A stretch of 64,000 nucleotides of DNA from Gammaproteobacteria bacterium 53_120_T64 (GTDB lineage: Bacteria > Pseudomonadota > Gammaproteobacteria > Pseudomonadales > Porticoccaceae), in contig MAAT01000075.1 of the NCBI GenBank assembly GCA_002162815.1, forward strand, positions 1 to 64,000, read 5' to 3'. Shown piece after piece: positions 29,193 to 37,220 of the stretch (position 1 is its first letter; each line of letters begins with the position of its first letter). The notes below the pieces were generated by a model, which saw only the letters and a list, made by a program, of their open reading frames with translations, ran no database searches and had not been told where the DNA came from. Both the position numbers and the translations under genes were made by a program.

Positions 29193-29732
29193 ATGCCCAA
29201 TATCGTGCTATTTGAGCCGGAAATCCCCCCTAACACCGGCAATATTATCCGCCTCTGCGCCAATACCGGCTTTCACCTGCACCTGATAGAGCCTCTGGGT
29301 TTTGCCATGGATGACAAAAAACTGCGCCGCGCCGGGCTCGACTACGGTGAGTGGCAGGCGGTTAAAACCCATCAAAGTTGGCAGCATTTTCTAGAAGATC
29401 AAGCGCTAGATTTTCAACAACGAGAGTATCAAGAGCCGGAAGATCAAGCGCTAGAGCGCCCTAAACCCCACGAGAACAAGCCGCCGCGAATTTTTGCGAT
29501 TAGCACCAAGGGCTCAAACAACCACTGCCAGCCCAGCTTCGAGGCCGGCGACACCTTCGTGTTTGGCCCGGAAACCCGAGGCTTGAGTCGCGAGTTTATA
29601 GCCGCATTACCCAAAGAGAATATCTTGCGTATTCCCATGCAGGCCGACAGCCGCAGTATGAACCTCTCCAACGCAGCCGCAGTGATCGTCTATGAAGTGT
29701 GGCGCCAACTCGACTTCCAGGGCGGCCACTAA
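29193..29732 (+). CDS. trmL: tRNA (cytidine(34)-2'-O)-methyltransferase
   Basis: SPOUT methyltransferase that modifies the wobble base of leucine tRNAs. Motifs [30 protein letters not shown] and [19 protein letters not shown] are all present. ATG 29193 is chosen because proteins of this family start [12 protein letters not shown]; codons back to 29112 are not conserved-looking. The chain is 179 residues, about 20 longer than E. coli TrmL, owing to an internal Glu/Gln-rich insert that carries a short duplication (29394-29455). The stop overlaps the flavodoxin start by one base. Confidence 0.94.
   Translation: MPNIVLFEPEIPPNTGNIIRLCANTGFHLHLIEPLGFAMDDKKLRRAGLDYGEWQAVKTHQSWQHFLEDQALDFQQREYQEPEDQALERPKPHENKPPRIFAISTKGSNNHCQPSFEAGDTFVFGPETRGLSREFIAALPKENILRIPMQADSRSMNLSNAAAVIVYEVWRQLDFQGGH
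29394..29455. repeat. In-frame 17-bp direct repeat inside trmL
   Basis: GAAGATCAAGCGCTAGA at 29394-29410 and again at 29439-29455, exactly 45 bp (15 codons) apart. Both encode EDQAL. It is best explained as a diverged 15-codon tandem duplication that lengthened a surface loop. Confidence 0.8.
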
Positions 29733-30283
29733 TGCCCGAAGGCAATGCGGGGCATCAGCAGCCGAGTAGGCGCATCGCTTTATTTTACGGCTCCTCTACC
29801 TGCTATACGGAAATCGCCGCCGAAAAAATTGCCGCCACACTCAAGCCGCCATTGCAGGTCGATATCTATAATATCGCCACAACGCCGATTACCCGCGCGG
29901 CAGACTACCAGCATATTATTCTAGGGATTCCCACCTGGGATTACGGCGAACTGCAAGAGGACTGGGAAAATAGTTGGGACAGCATCGAGGCAATCGACTG
30001 GCTCGGAAAAACCGTGGCCATTTACGGCCTCGGTGACCAGGAGGGTTACCCCGAATGGTTTCAGGATGCCCTGGGTTATCTCTGGACTAAGATCGACAGC
30101 CTCGGCGCGAGGACGATTGGCCTAACCGGTATTGCCGGCTACCGCTTCAGCGCCTCCAAAGCCCTCAGCCCCGACGGCCAACACTTCCTCGGCCTGGCGC
30201 TGGACGAAGACAGTCAGTTTGAACTCAGCGACCAGCGTATCGCCGACTGGTGCCGGCAGATAGCGGAAGAGTTTAATCTGTAG
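29732..30283 (+). CDS. Long-chain flavodoxin
   Basis: 183 residues, in the range of long-chain flavodoxins. FMN phosphate loop is LFYGSSTCYTE; the aromatic loops are IPTWDYGELQEDW and YGLGDQEGYPEWF, which pack around the flavin. It carries low-potential electrons, for example to FPR-type partners, and often replaces ferredoxin under iron limitation. ATG overlaps the trmL stop (TAATG), so translation is likely coupled. It converges with the acyl-CoA dehydrogenase gene 6 bp away. Confidence 0.93.
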   Translation: MPEGNAGHQQPSRRIALFYGSSTCYTEIAAEKIAATLKPPLQVDIYNIATTPITRAADYQHIILGIPTWDYGELQEDWENSWDSIEAIDWLGKTVAIYGLGDQEGYPEWFQDALGYLWTKIDSLGARTIGLTGIAGYRFSASKALSPDGQHFLGLALDEDSQFELSDQRIADWCRQIAEEFNL

Positions 30284-30289
30284 CGAGGC

Positions 30290-32071
30290 TTAAAAGGCCT
30301 CGACAGCCACCGCCATGGTCGAAGCGTGGCCAACTTTAAGGGAACGAAAATAGGCCTCCGTTCGCGGCAGTACATGGTCAATGTAAAACTGCACCGTTGC
30401 CAACTTGGTGTTGTAAAACAAGGCCTGATCGCTATTGGCATTCAAATTTTGCTGAGCGGCGATAGCACTTTTCACCATCAATGCCGCCGCGACGCTGTTA
30501 CTGATCAACGACAATAAATCGAAGGCCACTGCGCCGGCAAAATGGGCATCACTACTACGCGCTTGCTCGAAGACAAAGGCAATCGCCTGTTCGCAGAGCT
30601 CGAAACTGTTGAATACCGGCTCAGCCAAGTGCTCTAAACCCAGTGCCTTGGCGCACTCTAAGTCTTGTTTCAAATCGGCTAATAGTTCACTGGCCGCGGC
30701 ACCTTGGTCGCGCAGTAACTTACGACCGATCAAATCCAGCGCCTGAATGCCGTTGGTGCCCTCATAGATAGGTAGAATGCGCGCATCGCGCATATATTGC
30801 GCGGCACCGGTCTCTTCGATAAAGCCCATGCCTCCGTGTACTTGCACACCAATATAGGCCACCTCGTTGCCAACCTCAGTGCTCAAGGCCTTCACCATGG
30901 GTGTGAGAATATCGACCCGACGCTGGTGGTAGGCGCGGGTTTCAGCGTCGGGGCTGTGGCTGAGGTAATCCCAGTGGGCGAAGGCCGAATAACTGAGGAC
31001 GCGGGCCGCCTCGGTCTGGGACTTCATCATCATTAACATCCGACGCACATCGGCGTGATGAATAATGGCCACTCGTTCGGACTGCCCAGGCGCATTGCCC
31101 TGCACCCGGTCGCGGGCGTAGCTCACCGCTTGCTGGTAGGCCCGCTCCGCAATGGCGACACCCTGCAGGCCAACGGCCAGGCGGGCATGGTTCATCATCG
31201 CAAACATATAGCTCAGGCCTTCGTTTTCATTGCCGATCAAATAACCCTCGGCACCGCCGTTGTCTCCGAAGCTGAGCACACAGGTCGGACTGGCGTGAAT
31301 GCCCATCTTGTGCTCGACGCTAACCGGATAGACATCGTTGCGCTGACCCGGCTTGCCATCGGCATCGAGAATAAACTTGGGCACGATAAACAGTGAAATT
31401 CCCTTCACACCCTCGGGGGCACCGGGCGTACGCGCCAGCACCAAATGAACAATATTGTCGGTATAGCTGTGATCACCCCAGGTGATAAATATTTTCTGCC
31501 CCGAGATCAGGTAGTAATCATCGACGGGCACGGCCTTAGCACGCACGGCCGCCAAGTCAGTGCCGGCTTGGGATTCGGTCAAATTCATGGTGCCGGTCCA
31601 CTCACCGCTAATCAACTGCGGTAAATACGTGGCCTTTTGCTCATCACTGGCAAAGCGCTCGATGGCGGTAATCACACCCTTGGTGAGCAGGGGCAAGAGA
31701 GAAAAGCTTAAATTCGCGCTTTGGCACATTTCCTCAACGCCAACACCGACCAGATGGGGCATGCCCTGACCATCATATTGCGGGTCTCCGCTGAGTGCCG
31801 GCCAACCCGCTGCAACAAAACCCTGATATAAACCATCGAGACTCTGGGCACTGATCACCGCGCCATCTTCAACGCGACAGCCCTCAGCATCGGCACTTTG
31901 ATTGGTCGGTGCAATCAGCTCTGAAAAATAGCGCCCGGCCTCGCTATAAATAGCTTCTACCAGTTCTGAGGAGCACTCTTCATAACCCGGCAAGGTCGCT
32001 ATATCGGCGATACCCAGCACATCATTAACTAGGAAGTTCATCTCATCGAGAGGGGCGGTGTAATCGGTCAT
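30290..32071 (-). CDS. Acyl-CoA dehydrogenase, large DmdC-like type
   Basis: 593 residues, matching the longer acyl-CoA dehydrogenases that carry an extra C-terminal domain (DmdC, 3-methylmercaptopropionyl-CoA dehydrogenase, and relatives). TMNLTESQAGTDLAAVRAK and KIFITWGDH are FAD contacts; the catalytic Glu is in LPIYEGTNGIQALDL; QVHGGMGFIEETGAAQYMRD is the ADP-binding end. Membership in DmdC proper (DMSP breakdown) is not shown; many paralogues act on other acyl-CoAs. A palindrome sits about 75 bp upstream. Confidence 0.9.
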   Translation of the reverse strand: MTDYTAPLDEMNFLVNDVLGIADIATLPGYEECSSELVEAIYSEAGRYFSELIAPTNQSADAEGCRVEDGAVISAQSLDGLYQGFVAAGWPALSGDPQYDGQGMPHLVGVGVEEMCQSANLSFSLLPLLTKGVITAIERFASDEQKATYLPQLISGEWTGTMNLTESQAGTDLAAVRAKAVPVDDYYLISGQKIFITWGDHSYTDNIVHLVLARTPGAPEGVKGISLFIVPKFILDADGKPGQRNDVYPVSVEHKMGIHASPTCVLSFGDNGGAEGYLIGNENEGLSYMFAMMNHARLAVGLQGVAIAERAYQQAVSYARDRVQGNAPGQSERVAIIHHADVRRMLMMMKSQTEAARVLSYSAFAHWDYLSHSPDAETRAYHQRRVDILTPMVKALSTEVGNEVAYIGVQVHGGMGFIEETGAAQYMRDARILPIYEGTNGIQALDLIGRKLLRDQGAAASELLADLKQDLECAKALGLEHLAEPVFNSFELCEQAIAFVFEQARSSDAHFAGAVAFDLLSLISNSVAAALMVKSAIAAQQNLNANSDQALFYNTKLATVQFYIDHVLPRTEAYFRSLKVGHASTMAVAVEAF

Positions 32072-32145
32072 CGTTTGTTTTCCGTCGAATTACTAGGCTT
32101 GCAAGGCAGCAATGAAAGCGCTGAGCGCGCTATTTTGGCGCAGAG

Positions 32146-32166
32146 TTTAGTGCTAGAGTCACTAAA
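32146..32166. promoter_or_regulatory. Palindromic operator candidate upstream of the acyl-CoA dehydrogenase
   Basis: TTTAGTG (32146-32152) and CACTAAA (32160-32166) form a perfect 7-bp inverted repeat with a 7-base spacer, 75 bp before the gene start. The size suits a TetR-type repressor dimer. The rest of the 211-bp gap (32072-32282) holds no gene. Confidence 0.45.
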
Positions 32167-32282
32167 TTACCCGCTATTTTGTGACCTATGAGTATTCTGT
32201 TTGGACAATACACATTAGCAAAGGGCTCACCCCCGACACCGTGCCAGCCATGGGCGATGTGATAGCAGCTCTTACCCTTCGC

Positions 32283-34529
32283 CTAACAGTCGGCAGGAAC
32301 CAGCGACTGATTTAAGCGCGAAGGCGGGCTGGCCGCCAATTGCTGATAGGCCTTACCAAAATATTCGGCACTCATCGGCTTACCGTAGAGAAAGCCCTGG
32401 GCAAAATGACAGCCGATCTCTGCCAACACCTCCTCTTGGCGCACCCGCTCAACACCAACAGCAATCACCGTTTTATCGAGAATATCGCCAATGCCGGTGA
32501 GCGCCTGAATCAGGTCGATATGCTGGCGTGTACCATTGACCCGCATCAGCAGCCTGTGGTCGAGCTTGAGCGCTTCGACGGGCAGGTTTTTCAGGTAGTT
32601 TGCGTTTTTACCAGAAGAGCCAAACGCATCGACACAAAAGCGAATACCCATTTGCTGCAGGGTGCGAACAAACTGGGTGACTTCGGTAAGGTTGGCGAGC
32701 ACCAAGGGCTCACTAATTTCAAACATCAAGTTTGAGGCTTCAAGCTTATGCTGGTGTAGGGCATCGAGAATCAGCTCAGGATAGGCCGGGTCGGCGATCT
32801 GGGACATTTCAATATTGATGGAGGCATAGGCCACATCCATACCCTGTAAATGCCAACTGCGCAATTGACGACACACCTCGTGCAGAGTCCACGCCCCGAT
32901 CGCCGAGGTGATTCCGGCCTCCTCGGACACCAGCATAAAATCACCGGGCTTGATTGAGCCCCGAGCGTGGTGATTCCAGCGCAACAGGCATTCACAGCCC
33001 ACCACCCGGCGCTGCTGAATATCAAACAGGGGTTGATAGGCCAGCGACATCTGCTGGCGTTTCAAGGCCAAACGCAATTCTGATGGGTAAAACTGACGCG
33101 CCGATACGCGACTACTCTCGTCATCATGCAGGCTGTAATAGCCATTTCTACCGGCCGCCTTCGCCTTGTACATGGCCGCATCGGCCTGTCTCATCAAGCT
33201 GTCGAGATCCGCGCCATCATCGGGATAGACCGCAATACCAACGCTTGCCGTGGCCTCTAGGTGCTGCTCGCTGAACACAAAGGGCTTTTCAAAGCAGCTG
33301 AGGATTTTCTCTGCTATCGCCCGCACTTCACCCAAATCACTGATGTTCTCGGCAATCACCGTAAACTCGTCCCCGGCTAGGCGGGCCACGGTATCGCTTT
33401 GTCGGACCACGGTGAGCAAGCGCCGGGCAATTTCCTTCAGTAAATCATCACCAAAATGATGGCCGAGGGTATCGTTGATCAGCTTGAAGTTATCCAGGTC
33501 GATGAAGAAAACCGCAAGCTGACGGTGGCTGCGCTTGGCGCGCTGAATACCCTGCCCCAACCGATCGAGCAAGAGGCGCCGGTTGGGTAGGTCCGTCAAG
33601 TTATCGTGGGTCGCCAAATAGCGCAGCTCCTCATGGCTGCGCTTCATATAACTCAAATCGGAAAAAAACACCGCGTAATGGGTCAAGCTACCCCCATTCC
33701 CCCGAATCGTACTCAAGGACACATTGGCGGCAAATTGCTCACCGGATTGGCGCCGCAGAGCCACCTCTCCCGTCCATTGACCGTGCTGTTTGAGAGCCTG
33801 AAAAACACGCCTAAAAAATGCCCTATCGGGGTAGGCTATCAGCCCGGAATGCTTGCCATCGCGAGTGGCCTGAGCGAGTAAGTCTTGGCGAGAAAAACCC
33901 GTCATCCGCGTAAAGGCCTGATTGACACTCAGTAACTCGCGATCGCGGTTAAAGATAACCACCGCCTTCGCGGAGGTGGCAATAAGTTGTTCGGTGAACG
34001 CGAGACGATTATAGAGCCGCTGATCTTCACCGACATCAAGAGAGATACACTGAAAACCATCCACCTGCCCATCTACACCGACAAGACTCGAGCAGCTGTG
34101 CTGGTAGGGCTGCATCGCAAAATCGCTATAAGCGACGAATTCCTCACCCGCCTGAGCACGCAATAACAGAGCGTAAAACTCGGGGTAGTCATCCTTGAGC
34201 ACCGCTATATCCCGGCCGAGCAAATCCGCCGTGGCGATTTCCTGGTTGATATCCTGCCAGCCAATCAGCTGTGTCAACAGACCCTTGCTATCGGCCTGCC
34301 AAACCACCACCTTACAAATATTGGCAATGTCCTCCAGGGAGCGTTCGATTCCACCGGGCTCGACAATGGCAATGCTCGGTCGAGCGCGTGCCAATAGCAC
34401 GAAGTAGCCCAGTACAAACGATAGTGCCAGTAAAAGGTAGAGCAGGATATTGTCAGCAAGGGGCGTGAGCGCCAAAAAATGCAGGCCCAAGGCCACTGAG
34501 ACAAAGGCCGGAGCCATTAATAAAGGCAT
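32283..34529 (-). CDS. Membrane PAS-GGDEF-EAL protein with degenerate EAL domain
   Basis: About 748 residues from ATG 34529. Two membrane helices at the start, a PAS-like region (around 80-180), a clear PAS domain (AVVIFNRDRELLSVNQAF ... GFSRQDLLA), then GGDEF and EAL. The cyclase site is RLAGDEF with an RxxD inhibitory site (RQSD) five residues before it; AGDEF variants can be active. The EAL domain departs from active ones: ECL for EAL (about residue 513), DAFGSSG for DDFGTG, and VGVE for EGVE. So diguanylate cyclase is likelier than phosphodiesterase. The start is unsure: the frame opens back to a TTG at 34655. Confidence 0.88.
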   Translation of the reverse strand: MPLLMAPAFVSVALGLHFLALTPLADNILLYLLLALSFVLGYFVLLARARPSIAIVEPGGIERSLEDIANICKVVVWQADSKGLLTQLIGWQDINQEIATADLLGRDIAVLKDDYPEFYALLLRAQAGEEFVAYSDFAMQPYQHSCSSLVGVDGQVDGFQCISLDVGEDQRLYNRLAFTEQLIATSAKAVVIFNRDRELLSVNQAFTRMTGFSRQDLLAQATRDGKHSGLIAYPDRAFFRRVFQALKQHGQWTGEVALRRQSGEQFAANVSLSTIRGNGGSLTHYAVFFSDLSYMKRSHEELRYLATHDNLTDLPNRRLLLDRLGQGIQRAKRSHRQLAVFFIDLDNFKLINDTLGHHFGDDLLKEIARRLLTVVRQSDTVARLAGDEFTVIAENISDLGEVRAIAEKILSCFEKPFVFSEQHLEATASVGIAVYPDDGADLDSLMRQADAAMYKAKAAGRNGYYSLHDDESSRVSARQFYPSELRLALKRQQMSLAYQPLFDIQQRRVVGCECLLRWNHHARGSIKPGDFMLVSEEAGITSAIGAWTLHEVCRQLRSWHLQGMDVAYASINIEMSQIADPAYPELILDALHQHKLEASNLMFEISEPLVLANLTEVTQFVRTLQQMGIRFCVDAFGSSGKNANYLKNLPVEALKLDHRLLMRVNGTRQHIDLIQALTGIGDILDKTVIAVGVERVRQEEVLAEIGCHFAQGFLYGKPMSAEYFGKAYQQLAASPPSRLNQSLVPADC

Positions 34530-34537
34530 TTTACGTT

Positions 34538-34636
34538 TCAACGACCAGCCCAACCAGAAAGGTAGCGCTGTATAACTTGAACAGTTCGACGATGAAGAGA
34601 GAGCTCGACACACTCTAACTCGCGAACAGTATTCAT
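34538..34636 (-). other. Short leader frame or frameshifted N-terminus before the PAS-GGDEF-EAL gene
   Basis: ATG 34636 has a strong GGGGAG two bases upstream and opens 32 codons (MNTVRELECVELSLHRR...), ending with TGA 8 bases before the ATG at 34529. It lies one frame off from the main gene. Either it is a small leader peptide coupled to the gene, or the true N-terminus is split by a frameshift. Confidence 0.3.
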
Positions 34637-34818
34637 GACTCCCCTCGCTCGGCAACTGGCCAAAACCCCAAAGGGCGAAGTATAGGAAGAGTCTTCACCA
34701 GCCAACAGGGTTGAGGGGTGCCCACTGGCTCAAAGGTTAAATACTCTCCCAAACGGCCATCTCTCACGCTTCTGGCGGGGGTTTACGTCCTCCTTTCATA
34801 AACCCACGCTCAATTTTG

Positions 34819-34843
34819 CAACGGCGGCTTCCGAGCGCCGTTG
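34819..34843 (-). terminator. Hairpin behind the second acyl-CoA dehydrogenase
   Basis: CAACGGCG and CGCCGTTG (8 pairs, 9-base loop) lie 43 bp past the stop of the gene that ends at 34886. No T-run follows on either strand, so terminator function is weakly supported. The rest of 34656-34885 has no gene. Confidence 0.35.
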
Positions 34844-34885
34844 ACTGTAATCATCACCGCCCACTGTGTCAGAATTAGCGACAAC

Positions 34886-36031
34886 TCACAAACTGCGCGC
34901 CACAACCTCCAGCATAATTTCACTGGTGCCGGCGTAGATTCGCGCAACACGGCTATCGGCGTACATGCGACAAATCAAGTATTCATCCATATAGCCGTAG
35001 CCTCCGTGCAACTGCAGGCACTCATCGACTATTTTCTGTTGTAGCTCTGAAATCCACCATTTCGACATCGATGCAGTGGCATTGTCGAGCTCTCCCGACA
35101 CCATTTTCTCGACGCAACTATCGATAAAGATTCGTGCCGCCCGTGTTAAAGACGCTACTTCGGCCAATTTAAAGCGGGTGTTTTGCATATCCATCAAGGG
35201 CTTGCCGAAGACATGTCGCTGTTTCACGTATTTCAGTGTTTCAGCAATCGCCCCCTCCATTAACGCCACACCCTGGATACCCACGGTGCTGCGCTCATAG
35301 GGCAGATCGCTCATCAACTGATAAAAGCCCTTACCCTCTTCACCACCGAGTAGCTGACTTTGATGAACGCGCACATCTTCAAAAAACAGCTCAACCGTGT
35401 CCTGGGCTTTCTGTCCCATTTTTTTAAGCTTTTTACCGACCCGGTAACCGGGTAAATCCGCCGTCTCCAACAGCAACAGCGACACGCCTTTACCGCCCGC
35501 ATTGGTATCGGTCTTAACGATCAGCACCAATAGCTCGCAGAGATAACCGTTGGTAATAAAAATCTTAGAACCGTTAATTACGTAGTGCTCGCCATCTTTC
35601 ACCGCTTTGGTGGTGATCGCCTGTAGGTCCGAGCCCGTGCCCGGCTCTGTCATGGCAATGGCTCCAATCATCTCGCCACTGGCCATTTTCGGTAGGTATT
35701 GATGTTTTTGAGCCTCGGTACCGTGGTTGAGAATGTAGTGGGCACTGATGCTGTGTACGCCCTGCCCCATACCGGTTAAACCGCGACGCCATTGCTCCTC
35801 ATAAAAAATGGCTTCATAGCGAAAGTCGGCGCCACCACCACCGTACTCAGTGGGGATATCACTGCAGAGAAAACCCTGGGCACCGGCCTTGCGCCAAACC
35901 TCTTTATCGACATGGCCCTGCTCACGCCATTTTTCATCGCAGGGCTGCATTTCGTTTTCCACGAAACGACTGACGGAATTGCGGTAAATATCGAGGTTTT
36001 CATCCATCCACGAAGGTCGGTAGTCACTCAT
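34886..36031 (-). CDS. Acyl-CoA dehydrogenase (LCAD/IVD-like catalytic site)
   Basis: 381 residues, standard length. AIAMTEPGTGSDLQAITTKA and KIFITNGYLCELLVL bind FAD, and LHGGYGYMDEYLICRMYAD is the C-terminal signature. At the position of the usual catalytic Glu the chain reads IYAGTSEIM, with Ala; instead Glu in LPYERSTVG fits the alternative base position found in isovaleryl- and long-chain acyl-CoA dehydrogenases. It is the last gene of a row with two MaoC-type hydratases, so a full dehydrogenation-hydration pair is encoded together. Substrate unknown. Confidence 0.92.
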   Translation of the reverse strand: MSDYRPSWMDENLDIYRNSVSRFVENEMQPCDEKWREQGHVDKEVWRKAGAQGFLCSDIPTEYGGGGADFRYEAIFYEEQWRRGLTGMGQGVHSISAHYILNHGTEAQKHQYLPKMASGEMIGAIAMTEPGTGSDLQAITTKAVKDGEHYVINGSKIFITNGYLCELLVLIVKTDTNAGGKGVSLLLLETADLPGYRVGKKLKKMGQKAQDTVELFFEDVRVHQSQLLGGEEGKGFYQLMSDLPYERSTVGIQGVALMEGAIAETLKYVKQRHVFGKPLMDMQNTRFKLAEVASLTRAARIFIDSCVEKMVSGELDNATASMSKWWISELQQKIVDECLQLHGGYGYMDEYLICRMYADSRVARIYAGTSEIMLEVVARSL

Positions 36032-36127
36032 CTCTGCATTCTCCTATACAGCCCCGGCCATGGTAGCGGGGTCATTTTTATTGATTGAGTTGTCGCTTAA
36101 GTCACTGCGATTTTTTATTGCTTAACA

Positions 36128-36565
36128 CTACGCCGCTGCCGAGGTTGCCCCAACCCTCACTTGCGCCTCACCAGACAACTTAAGGCCGCCGTGTTGATCG
36201 ACGGCGCGAAGCTTTAACTTTACGACATACACGCCATCGCTCTCGAACTTATCCACCACCTCACCGCGACAGGTGATGGTGTCGCCGACATACACGATGG
36301 CGCCAAACTTGACACCGAAACTGAGGATATCGCGCTGGGGCACCCAGCCGGTCAATAACTGACCCATATAGGCCATATCCAGCATGCCGTGAACAAACAC
36401 ATCGTCGGCACCTGCGGCGCGGGCAAAATCACTGTCGACATGAACCGGATTGTGGTCATTCGAAGCCCCACAGAAGTAGGCCAATGTGGTGCGGGTGATC
36501 GGCGGCTTGGTCAAACTCGGCAGTGCATCACCGAGGGCTATTTGATCAAAAAAAATGTCTTTCAT
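36128..36565 (-). CDS. MaoC-like hydratase (catalytic subunit)
   Basis: 145 residues from ATG 36565. Hotdog fold with the R-hydratase motif ASNDHNPVHVD, giving D37 and H42 as catalytic pair. It lies 46 bp after a companion MaoC-N protein that lacks this motif, an arrangement known for heterodimeric hydratases such as HadA/HadB and ChsH1/ChsH2. It would hydrate a 2-enoyl-CoA or dehydrate a 3-hydroxyacyl thioester. The upstream codons to 36601 are an unlikely extension. Confidence 0.88.
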   Translation of the reverse strand: MKDIFFDQIALGDALPSLTKPPITRTTLAYFCGASNDHNPVHVDSDFARAAGADDVFVHGMLDMAYMGQLLTGWVPQRDILSFGVKFGAIVYVGDTITCRGEVVDKFESDGVYVVKLKLRAVDQHGGLKLSGEAQVRVGATSAAA

Positions 36566-36611
36566 ATTTTTTCTAGGGGTCCTTATTTCGCGTGCCGCCA
36601 CTAACTAAGAA

Positions 36612-37052
36612 CTAAGCTCGCTCGACCACGGTTTGACGAAAACGGGTGGTTAGCTGGCCCAATTGATTGGTGGCCACGGTTTCTTCGATCATAAATTTAA
36701 AGGCACCACCGCGCTTTTCAAAGACATCGGTAATGGTCGCCACCAGGGTGATTTGGTCACCACCACAAATCGGCTCAAAGTATTCAAAGCTCTGTGCGGT
36801 ATGCAAAATCTTGGTCGCATCGAGGCCCACCGCCTTGGCACGGGCAAAGGGATCGGGTACCGCGCAACCTAGGGTAACGCCGTAGGTAGGTGGCGCCAGT
36901 ATCGAGCGATAGCCCTCGGCGATGGCCGCTTGCTCATCAAAATAAATCGGATTTTCTTCGTTCACTGCCTTCGCAAAAAACTTTAGCTGCCACTTATCGA
37001 CATCCACTAACAGCGGTGGAAAACTCTTGCCGATCAAGGTCTTATCTAACAT
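36612..37052 (-). CDS. MaoC N-terminal-type hydratase subunit
   Basis: 146 residues from ATG 37052. Matches the MaoC_dehydrat_N / FAS1-like dehydratase group: opens with LIGKSFPPLLVDVDKWQLKF, has NEENPIYFDE where catalytic members have D-x-N-P-x-H, and ILAPPTYGVTLG. It probably binds the acyl tail and pairs with the next gene's product. The frame is open to 37181, but that part is Cys- and Arg-rich with no family likeness. First gene of the MaoC-MaoC-acyl-CoA dehydrogenase row; divergent from the TonB receptor. Confidence 0.85.
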   Translation of the reverse strand: MLDKTLIGKSFPPLLVDVDKWQLKFFAKAVNEENPIYFDEQAAIAEGYRSILAPPTYGVTLGCAVPDPFARAKAVGLDATKILHTAQSFEYFEPICGGDQITLVATITDVFEKRGGAFKFMIEETVATNQLGQLTTRFRQTVVERA

Positions 37053-37220
37053 GCCAATACCGTTGTTTTTTTCAGCACGCAATGTATCGGTATCGCCCCA
37101 GCAATACAAGTACCAGCCTTTAACATAAAGTTGCAGAAAACAGGTGCGACAACGTGTCGCATCCGTGTCACGCACCACCATAGGTAAAATGCCGGCACTC
37201 CATTTGCCGTCGGTTTACAG

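Noticed and set aside
30284-30302. CGAGGC/GCCTCG hairpin between flavodoxin and the acyl-CoA dehydrogenase
   Set aside because: Six pairs only, overlaps the last codons of the dehydrogenase gene and has no T-run, so no terminator is claimed.
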